A DNA stretch of 64,000 nt from an uncultured Dehalococcoidia bacterium (GTDB taxonomy: Bacteria; Chloroflexota; Dehalococcoidia; Lucifugimonadales; CAJWER01). The notes beneath the pieces were generated by a model. The model did no database searches and was not told the origin of the DNA. It saw only the letters and a program-made list of their open reading frames with translations. The first letter of the stretch is position 1. Each line of letters opens with the position of its first letter. The stretch is from assembly GCA_958296115.1 (NCBI GenBank), contig OY282442.1, positions 1,497,158 through 1,561,157 of the forward strand, read 5' to 3'. The position numbers and the translations under genes were made by a program. Of this stretch, positions 52,741 to 60,000 are shown piece by piece.

Positions 52741-52976
52741 AAGTGGGGGAGACTGGCCTGCCCGTGAAGGAGAGGGGATGGGGCGGGGAATCACCCTCAC
52801 CCTAGCCCTCTCCCATGAAGGGAGGGGACAAGACGGAACCCTGCATACCCGTTGTTAAGGAAAGGGAGCAGGCGGGACGCCTGCGCTCCTAGGACCTGGG
52901 GGATGGGACCTGCATACCCTCGTCATTAAGGAAGGGGGCGGGACGCCTGCGCTCCCGGGAACCTGAGGGGACGTGG
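52741..52976. repeat. cluster of small GC-rich repeats between glnA and the lut operon
   Basis: Some 236 bases without a gene. It holds two copies of the CCCTCTCCC...GGGAGGGG-type inverted repeat (52741-52836) and two copies of the GCAGGCGGGACGCCTGC palindrome, one perfect (52868-52884) and one degenerate (52934-52950), each followed by a similar CTCCTAGGA/CTCCCGGGA segment. This cluster marks the end of the glnA transcript. Confidence 0.65.
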
Positions 52977-54335
52977 TTATAGTATTGGGAGGTAGCGTTC
53001 TATCTCGTAGTCGGTTACGTGGGTTCGGTAGCGGTCCCACTCGACCTTCTTGTTTCGGATGAAGCTTTCGAAGAGGTGGACGCCGAGGGTGTCGCGCACG
53101 AGCTCGCTGTTTTCGGTTATCCGGACGGCGTCCCAGAGGCTCATGGGGAGCATCTCGATGCCGAGGGCTCGGCGCTCTTCTTCGTCGCTTGCGCGGAGAT
53201 TCACTTCGGCGGGGGGCGCCAGGTCGTATCCCTTTTCGACGCCGTTCAGTCCTGCCGCGAGCATGACGCTGAAGGCCAGGTACGGATTGCACGCGGGGTC
53301 CGGAGCGCGGTACTCGACCCTCCGGGACTCTTCGCGGCCGGGCCTGTAGGAGGGGACGCGGACCAGGTCGGAGCGGTTGACCATCGCCCAGGAGGTATAG
53401 ACGGGGGCCTCGTATCCGAGCGGCTCGTCCACCGGGCTCTGCACCAGGCGCTTGTAGGAGTTGACCCACTGGTTCGTTACGGAGGTTATCTCGAGGGCGT
53501 GGCGGAGGAGGCCGGCGATGAACTTGCGGGCCACGTCGGAGAGCTTGTCGGGGTCGTCCGGGCCGTAGAAGGCGTTGCGGGCGCCTTCGAATAGCGACTG
53601 GTGGGTGTGCATTCCGCTGCCGTTTATGCCGTGGATGGGCTTTGGCATGAAGGTTGCGTAGCAGCCGCGCCGGGCGGCGGTTTCCTTGACTACGAGGCGG
53701 TACGTCATCACGGTGTCGGCCATCGTGAGGGCGTCGGTGTGTCGGAGGTCTATTTCCTGTTGGCCTGGGGCGACCTCGTGGTGGCTGAACTCGACGGGGA
53801 TGCCGAGCTCTTCCAGCGTGAGCACGGTTTCGCGCCGGAGGTCGGAGGAGAGGTCTTGGTGGTCCTGGTCGAAATAGCCGGCTTCGTCGAGCGGCTCGGC
53901 GCCTTCCGGGCTCTTGAAGTAGAAGTGTTCGATTTCGGGGCCGACGTAGTAGGTGTAGCCGAGCCTTGCGGCGCGTTCCAGGTTCTTGCGGAGGATGAAC
54001 CTTGGGTCTCCCTCGAAGGGCTTGCCGTCTGGGGTTACGATGTCGCAGAACATCTTGGCGACGGCGTTGGCGCTGGGGCGCCAGGGTAGGATGCCGAAGG
54101 TTGCGGGGTCGGGGAGGGCGTACATGTCGCTCTCTTCCGAGCGGACGAAGCCCTCGATGGCGGAGCCGTCGAACCCGATTCCCTGGGTCAGGGCGCTTTC
54201 GAGCTCCTCGACTGTGACCGAGACGCCCTTGAGACTGCCTAGGATGTCGGTGAACCAGAGGCGGATGAACTTGACGTCGTTGTCCCTGGCTTCGTGGAGG
54301 ACGAACTCGACTGCTTCTGGGTCCCTGGCAATCAT
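52977..54335 (-). CDS. glnA: glutamine synthetase, type I (alpha subtype)
   Basis: Makes glutamine from glutamate, ammonia and ATP; 452 residues, dodecameric GSI type. Markers: FVRSEESDMYALPDPATF (about residues 65-82), GPEIEHFYF (about 135), the ATP site region NGSGMHTHQSLFE (about 260) and RVEYRAPDPACNPYLA (about 345-360). The segment AEVNLRASDEEERRALGI takes the place of the NLYDLP adenylylation site, so this GSI is not controlled by covalent adenylylation and resembles the feedback-inhibited alpha subtype. ATG 54335 begins the conserved domain; the frame stays open upstream to 54461. Lies 107 bases downstream of a type II glutamine synthetase gene. Confidence 0.95.
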   Translation of the reverse strand: MIARDPEAVEFVLHEARDNDVKFIRLWFTDILGSLKGVSVTVEELESALTQGIGFDGSAIEGFVRSEESDMYALPDPATFGILPWRPSANAVAKMFCDIVTPDGKPFEGDPRFILRKNLERAARLGYTYYVGPEIEHFYFKSPEGAEPLDEAGYFDQDHQDLSSDLRRETVLTLEELGIPVEFSHHEVAPGQQEIDLRHTDALTMADTVMTYRLVVKETAARRGCYATFMPKPIHGINGSGMHTHQSLFEGARNAFYGPDDPDKLSDVARKFIAGLLRHALEITSVTNQWVNSYKRLVQSPVDEPLGYEAPVYTSWAMVNRSDLVRVPSYRPGREESRRVEYRAPDPACNPYLAFSVMLAAGLNGVEKGYDLAPPAEVNLRASDEEERRALGIEMLPMSLWDAVRITENSELVRDTLGVHLFESFIRNKKVEWDRYRTHVTDYEIERYLPIL

Positions 54336-54386
54336 GGGGGCCTCGATGTCCTGGGAGCTGGGGTTCGTAGGACTGGGCAAAGCAGA

Positions 54387-54418
54387 GGGCCTGCGCCCCA
54401 CCCCGACGGCGCAGGCCC
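54387..54418 (+). terminator. hairpin with T-run between the two glutamine synthetase genes
   Basis: A perfect 11-bp stem (GGGCCTGCGCC, 10-base loop, GGCGCAGGCCC) followed by TTGTTTTTT (54422-54430). As a rho-independent terminator it reads on the plus strand, against both flanking genes. On the minus strand it could act as attenuator or RNA stabiliser before glnA. Confidence 0.5.
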
Positions 54419-54442
54419 CGCTTGTTTTTTGAGATTGCCTGT

Positions 54443-55468
54443 CTAGGAGGCTGCCCCGCACACCGTGTTTAGGATCAGCTCCGTTACCTTGTAGGGGTCG
54501 CAGTTGGCGTTGGGGCGCCTGTCCTCGATGTAGCCTTTGCGGTCTCGGTGGACCTGCCAGGGGATGCGGACGGAGGCGCCCCTGTCGGAGACGCCGTACC
54601 TGAATTCTCGGTAGGAGCAGGTTTCGTGGAGGCCGGTGAGGCGCTCTTCTATGCGGTGGCCGTAGTTGGCGATGTGCTTGTCGTGGTTGGCCTTGAGGGC
54701 TTCGGCGGCGGCTACGCAGGCGTCATAGTCTTCGCGCATCTGCCTGGTGGAGAAGTTGGTGTGCGCGCCTGCGCCGTTCCAGTCGCCCTGGACGGGCTTG
54801 GGGTCGAGCCTTGCGCTGACGCCCTTGTTCTCGTCGTCGGAGATGTGGATGTCTTCGCCGATGCGGTAGAGGAGCCACCGCGCGAGCCAGATGTGGTCGC
54901 CTACGGCTGGGGCGCCGATGGGTCCGATTTGGAACTCCCACTGGGCGGGCATGACTTCGGCGTTGATGCCGGCGATCATGAGGCCGGCTTCGATGCAGGC
55001 GTCCATGTGGGCTTCGACGATGGGTCGGCCAAAGACCTCGTCGGAGCCTACGCCGCAGTAGTAGCCGCCTTGGGGGGCGGGGAAGCCGTTGGCGGGCCAA
55101 CCGAGGGGCCTGATGCCGTCGAAGAAGGTGTATTCCTGCTCGATGCCGAACCACATGTCGAAGTCGGCGTACTTTTCGGCGGCGGCGGCGCAGGCGGCCC
55201 TGGTGTTGGTGGGGTGGGGGGACATGTCTGTGAGCAGGACTTCGCACATGGCGAGGAGGTTGTCGCCGCCTCGGATGGGGTCTGGGCAGGTGAAGACGGG
55301 CTTGAGGACGCAGTCGGAGTTTTCGCCGGGGGCTTGGTTGGTGCTGGAGCCGTCGAATCCCCAGAGCGGCGGCGCCTTTCCGGAGGGGATCACCATGCTC
55401 TTCGAGCGGAGCTTGGCCGTCGGGTCCGAGCCGTCTATCCAGATGTATTCCGCCTTGTAGTGGCCCAT
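54443..55468 (-). CDS. glnII: glutamine synthetase, type II (eukaryotic-like)
   Basis: A second glutamine synthetase, of type II (GSII), 341 residues, of the kind found in eukaryotes, rhizobia and Streptomyces. Diagnostic segments: AEYIWIDGSDPTAKLRSKS near the start, LWGFDGSSTNQA (about residues 46-57), FGIEQEYTFFD (about 117-127), GVGSDEVFGRPI, AQWEFQIGPIGA and NGAGAHTNFSTRQMR (in parts). ATG 55468 is chosen, since GGGGAGGA sits five bases before it; an ATG at 55498 would add ten residues. It heads a minus-strand pair with the GSI gene. A four-unit operator lies upstream (55513-55550). Confidence 0.94.
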   Translation of the reverse strand: MGHYKAEYIWIDGSDPTAKLRSKSMVIPSGKAPPLWGFDGSSTNQAPGENSDCVLKPVFTCPDPIRGGDNLLAMCEVLLTDMSPHPTNTRAACAAAAEKYADFDMWFGIEQEYTFFDGIRPLGWPANGFPAPQGGYYCGVGSDEVFGRPIVEAHMDACIEAGLMIAGINAEVMPAQWEFQIGPIGAPAVGDHIWLARWLLYRIGEDIHISDDENKGVSARLDPKPVQGDWNGAGAHTNFSTRQMREDYDACVAAAEALKANHDKHIANYGHRIEERLTGLHETCSYREFRYGVSDRGASVRIPWQVHRDRKGYIEDRRPNANCDPYKVTELILNTVCGAAS

Positions 55469-55512
55469 GAGGTCCTCCCCGTTGGTCTTGGCGGTCATTT
55501 TGGGGGAGCGAT

Positions 55513-55550
55513 GTTTCTTGGCTGTTAAGTAATTGTTAACTTTCTATTAC
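55513..55550 (-). promoter_or_regulatory. putative GlnR/PhoP-type operator of glnII
   Basis: Read on the minus strand, four five-base units GTAAT, TTAAC, TTAAC and GAAAC, each separated by exactly six bases, give an 11-bp period. This is the architecture of operators of OmpR-family regulators, such as actinobacterial GlnR (GTnAC-n6-GnAAC) or PhoP/PhoB (tandem TTAACA). The site lies 45-80 bases before the glnII start codon, in an AT-rich stretch of otherwise GC-rich DNA. No regulator gene of this kind lies in the window. Confidence 0.6.
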
Positions 55551-55577
55551 ATTCATTACAGCCGGGGGGGCGGCGGC

Positions 55578-55607
55578 TTGACAGCCGGACGCGGGCGTAC
55601 CTATACT
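55578..55607 (+). promoter_or_regulatory. promoter of the tRNA-Ile gene
   Basis: TTGACA (55578-55583), 18-base spacer and TATACT (55602-55607), about 30 bases before the mature tRNA 5' end. It is divergent from glnII. Confidence 0.7.
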
Positions 55608-55637
55608 CACGTAGGGTGGCGGGGCGCTTCTTCGAGT

Positions 55638-55714
55638 GGGCCAGTAGCTCAGCCGGTTAGAGCGCAGTCCTGATAAGACTGAGGTCCCTGGTTCGAGTCC
55701 AGGCTGGCCCACCA
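55638..55714 (+). tRNA. tRNA-Ile(GAT)
   Basis: A 77-base cloverleaf. Acceptor stem GGGCCAG pairs with CTGGCCC, the D-arm is GCTC..GAGC, the anticodon stem-loop is CAGTC-CTGATAA-GACTG with anticodon GAT (55672-55674), and the T-arm contains GGTTCGAGTCC. Discriminator A and the CCA end are encoded. A promoter of its own lies upstream. Confidence 0.97.
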
Positions 55715-55731
55715 GGATAGTGGTTGAGAGG

Positions 55732-56496
55732 GGGATGCAGGCGGGACGCCTGCGGTCTGGGGATGAGGGCGCGTTGAATTGCCTTCACCCTTGGGTCTCT
55801 CCCCCGTTGGGGAGGGTGATGAAGGCTGGGGCCTTGTTGGCGCCTTCGGCTATGTTCGTTTCGTCTCGGTCGGCTCCTTTTGCGGGCTTATCGCCCTTGT
55901 CTTCTTGCCCTTTCCCTTTGGGGGAGGGGCGCAGGGCGGGGGTTTGCCCTCACCCTGGCCCTTTCCCCCGTTAGGGAGAGGGTACTTGGCGGGTCTTGCG
56001 ACCCGCGCCCTATCTACTCCTGGTTCCCCCGCTCTCGCGGGAGATGAGTTTGCCTTGCAAGGCAGTGACTCCGGTACTCGCTTCGAGGATGCCGACGTCG
56101 ATCGCCCGCCGACATTGGGGATGCAGCCCCTCCTCTAACTTTCCCGGACGCTGACGGGCCCTTGCGGGACCGCCTGCGTTTCGCGCTTCGTCCTTCCACC
56201 CGCCAAGGCGTCGGGCTGCGCTGGCTACGGTCCTCCCGGTCGTCCGAGAGTCCGCACCTGGAACGGGGGAGACGTATTTGGCACTACGTCCTCCTGGCGA
56301 GGCGCCGAACATAGAGGGACCTTCTCGTACCGCGGGGGCCCCGTCCCAACAACAGCCGCGGCATGAATACCCTGAAGATTTGGTAGAGGTGGGCTCTATG
56401 CTCGTTTGGTGTACGCCCCTTCGAGCCGTCTACCAGACTAGCACGGCTGTTCTCGCGGTGTCAAGGGGCAATTTGGGGCAATTTTGGGGCAATTTT
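55732..56496. repeat. long duplicated non-coding element, copy B
   Basis: About 765 bases aligned with 3568-4352 over the whole length, near identical in the centre (about 56020-56280). It starts 17 bases after the tRNA-Ile 3' end, with the same opening palindrome (55737-55753). Differences are spread as substitutions and small indels, strongest in the outer parts (a shortened segment near 55880-55920 and changes near 56360-56420), whereas the hairpins and the minus-strand promoter-like block are kept. No coding potential shared by the two copies was found. Confidence 0.8.
56435..56464 (-). promoter_or_regulatory. candidate promoter within element B, minus strand
   Basis: The same TTGACA (56459-56464) and TAGTCT (56435-56440), 18-base spacer, as in copy A; all bases between are identical in the two copies. 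Transcription would run towards tRNA-Ile, through the element. Confidence 0.4.
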
Positions 56497-56521
56497 CGGG
56501 GTAGGCCGGGGAAGAGGGGAG

Positions 56522-56538
56522 GCAGGCGGGACGCCTGC
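56522..56538. repeat. short palindromic repeat GCAGGCG-GGA-CGCCTGC
   Basis: A perfect 7-bp stem with GGA loop. The same 17 bases occur at 3573-3589, 52868-52884 and 55737-55753, and a degenerate one at 52934-52950, always outside genes. A REP-like family of this genome. Confidence 0.75.
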
Positions 56539-56565
56539 GGTCCCAGGGGGCAGTGTGGGGGTTCT

Positions 56566-56593
56566 ACGCGCCCATTCTTAAGAATGGGCGCGT
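56566..56593. terminator. 28-bp perfect palindrome, terminator-like
   Basis: A 28-base exact palindrome centred on CTTAAG, from ACGCGCCCATT to its complement, followed by TTTT (56593-56596) on the plus strand. It is about 425 bases upstream of the giant gene. It could insulate that gene from upstream transcription, or be a regulator site. Confidence 0.5.
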
Positions 56594-56744
56594 TTTGGCG
56601 TGATTTTGGGGTTGCTGGGGGTTGCGGCGGGGGTGGGTTGGGCTTTATACTGGAGGACTTGGCTTGCGGGGAGCGTCCGGGGCTGTCGGTCTGGGCGTTT
56701 TGCGAGTTTTGAATCAGGTAGGGGCGTGGATTTGCTTCATAGGT

Positions 56745-56836
56745 GCAGGTGTATGAGCGCGGCTCCAATTGCGGAAGTCGCGCCACCCGTCTCCAATCAG
56801 GGGCTTGTTCGAGCTTGCAGGTCTACGAACGCGGCT
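56745..56836. repeat. direct repeat and hairpins upstream of the giant gene
   Basis: Twenty-base direct repeats of the form GCAGGT-TA-GA-CGCGGCT lie at 56745-56764 and 56817-56836 with two to three differences. A perfect 8-bp hairpin (CAGCGCGC...GCGCGCTG) follows at 56875-56895. The 520 bases from 56497 to 57018 carry no convincing gene. Confidence 0.5.
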
Positions 56837-56923
56837 TTCGCCGCGCGGTCCCGCCTGCGCCACGCATATCAGAGCAGCGCGCGCTTGGCGCGCTGTGTCG
56901 TTTTGGATTTGGCGAGGGGAAAT

Positions 56924-56943
56924 CCCCCCCCCCCCCCCCCCCC
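56924..56943 (+). repeat. C20 homopolymer tract upstream of the giant surface-protein gene
   Basis: Twenty consecutive C ending 75 bases before the start codon. GATAAT, a five-of-six match to the -10 consensus, follows directly (56944-56949), so the tract would sit in the promoter spacer. Confidence 0.85.
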
Positions 56944-57018
56944 GATAATTGGCCGTGGGAGCCTGCGGAGTCTTCTTGGACGCGCGGACGCGCGTAAGTT
57001 TGGACGCGGGATGACTGG

Positions 57019-60000
57019 ATGAGAAGGGGTAAAGGCAGGCTTATCAGGCTTGGCGTTCTGGGCGCGGCTGTACTTGCGGTCGCGCTGCTGGGCGACTTCG
57101 TGCCGCCGTCGGCGAGCGCGGCTATCCAGCTCCAGGCCGGGGCGTCCGCCGTCGGCAGCGCGGGGCTGCTATCGGACAACACGCCGCCTGTAGAGCTGCC
57201 GTTGGACGGGACGCCGCCTATGCAGCTGCCGTTCGACATCACGCCTCCCGCGCAGCAGCCATCGGACAACACGCTGTCGGACCAAGGGTCGGCGACGAGC
57301 ACGCCGCCTGCGGAGGAGCCCGAGGAGAAGGGCGATCCGCCGCCGGAGGAGTCTGAGGAGACGGGCAAGACGACGGCGACGAGCACGCCGCCGGCGGAGG
57401 AGCCGGAGGAGAAGGGCGATCCGCCGGCGGAGGAACCGGACGAATCGGGCGAGAGCGGCGATCCGCCGGCGGAGGAGCCTGAGGAGAAGGGCGAGACGCC
57501 GGCGACGAGCACGCCTCCGACGGAGGGGACTGAGGAGACGGGCGAGGGCGGCGATCCGCCGGCGGAGGAGCCGGACGAATCGGACGAGAGGGGCGATCCG
57601 CCCGTGGAGCCGCCGGCTGATCCTGAGGAGGAGACGCCTGCGACGAGCACGCCGCCCGTGGAGCCGCCGGCTGATCCTGAGGAAGAGGCGCCTGCGACGA
57701 GCACGCCGCCCGTGGAGCCGCCGGCTGATCCTGAGGAAGAGGCGCCTGCGACGAGCACGCCGCCCGTGGGGCCGCCGGCTGATCCTGAGGAGGAGACGCC
57801 TGCGACGAGCACGCCGCCGGTGGGGCCGCCGGCTGATCCTGAGGAGGAGACGCCTGCGACGAGCACGCCGCCTGTGGGGCCGCCGGCTGACCCTGAGGAG
57901 GAGGCGCCTGCGACGAGCACGCCGCCTGTGGAGCCGCCGGCTGATCCTGAGGATGAGACGCCTGCGACGAGCACGCCTCCTGTGGGGCCTCCTGGCGAGC
58001 CTGCGACGAGCACGCCTCCTGTGGGGCCGCCTGGCGAGTCTGCGACGAGCACGCCTGCGACGAGCACGTTGCCGCTCTGGTTCAGCGAGGGGGTAGGGAC
58101 GCAGAGTTACACCGTAGGCCAGCCGGTCAGCGCAGCGCTGCCGTCGGCGTCGGGCGGGTCGGCGCCCTTGGTTTATCGGCTGGAGCCGGGCCTGCCCGCC
58201 GGGTTGTCGTTCGACGCGGGGGCGCTGGCGATATCGGGGGTTCCGACCGAGTTCAGTCCCCCGGCGGTCTACGAGCTGGTCGTGACGGACGCTGTGGGGG
58301 ATTCGCTCTCGCTGCAGTTCATCGTCGAGGTGTATGAGGTTGCGGTCCAAGAGTCGGCTGCCACGGTTACCGGCGTGAGGATTACGTCCAGGCCGGCCGG
58401 CGTTTTCACCTACGTTCTGGGCGAGAACATAGACGTGGAGGTAACGTTCAGCGGCCCGGTTACGGTTACGGGGTCGCCGCAGCTGGCGCTTGGCATAGGG
58501 GCGAACACGCGGCAGGCGGCGTACCGCTCCACTGCCTCGTCGACCGTGAGCTTCCGGTACGTCGTGGTTGCCGATGACGTTGACGTGGACGGCATCAGCA
58601 TCGCGGGGGACGCGCTTACGCTGAACGGCGGCTCCATAACGGAGGCGGTCGGGGGCAGGGCGGCGCTTCTGGGTCTGGGGACGCACGCGGTGTCGAACAG
58701 CGGGCGCCACTCGGTGAACGACTTGGGGCCGTCCTTCGGGAGCGCGAGCGTCGAAGAGGTGTGGGCCGAGAAGAGCGGGGCCATCACCCCGGTCGTATTG
58801 CCGGAGGCGACGGGCGGGGACGGCTCGTTGGTCTATACGCTGACGCCTTCGACGCTGCCTGCGGGGATGACGTGGACGGCTTCGACGCGGACGATAGCGG
58901 GGGCTCCCACGACGCCTGCTACGACGACGGCGTATACGTGGACGGCGACGGACGGGGACGGGGACTCGGCGAGCCTGAGCTTCAGGATACGGGTGACGGC
59001 TCCGACGGGCCCGGCGCCGGACGACTTGACCCTCGGCTCGACCATGACCAATTACGTGACCGGGGAAACCCTGGCGGTAACCGTGCGGTATCCCCGGAAG
59101 ATGTCCGTCAACACGAACGCGGGGACGCCGTATCTGAACCTGGTCATCGGGGACAAGACGCGCCGGGCCTTCTACAACACCAGCGCATCCGACAGCAAGA
59201 ACGAGAACGCCGGAAATCTCAACCCCTATGGCTACCTCATCTTCCAGTACGTCGTCCGGGCGGACGACTTCGACGAGGACGGGATAGCGGTTCCTGCGGA
59301 CGGGCTGCGGCTGAACGGGGGAAGGATACTCACGCTGGTTGCTCCCGAGGACGCCAAGCTGCACCTGGGGTCTCACGAGGTCGAGAGCGGGGACAGCAAG
59401 AGCGAGAATATGAAGGTCAACGACGTCCCGCCCACCTTCGGGAGCGCGACGATAGCCAACAGGGTGTATGACGTCAACACGACGACCACTCCCTTCGCGC
59501 TGCCGGAGGCCGGGGGCGGCGGGGGCATGTTGACGTACACGCTGACGCCGACGACGATGCCCGCGGGGATGACGTGGACGGCTTCGACGCGGACGATAGC
59601 GGGGACGCCGACGGCGACGACGACGGCGACGACGTACACGTGGAAGGCGACGGACGGGGACGGGGCCTCGGCAAGCCTGACGTTCAGCATCGAGGTTCGG
59701 GATCCGACCGGCCCGGCCGTCTTCGACGTCATTAGGTACCTAGTGCAATCGGAGCATCAGGACGACGCGGATACGGACAACTACACGGTCGGCGAGACCC
59801 TCCGCGTGGCCCTTAATTATCGTCCCAACTCCGTGACCGTTACCGGGTCGCCCCAGCTTACGCTCATCATTGGAGACAAGCGGGTCAAGGCCAATTACGA
59901 CGCCCTTCACTCTTGGTCGAGAGGCGTGGTGTTCAGCCATCAAATTACGTCCGAGGATTGGGACGGGGACGGGATAGCGATTCCCCAGGACGCCGTGCTG

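Noticed and set aside
56600-57022. 140-residue plus-strand frame before the giant gene
   Set aside because: It runs through hairpins and the C20 tract, giving a Pro run, and lacks family resemblance and a ribosome binding site.
57604-57981. Regular repeats that might suggest a CRISPR array
   Set aside because: Units are tandem without unique spacers and encode an in-frame protein repeat.
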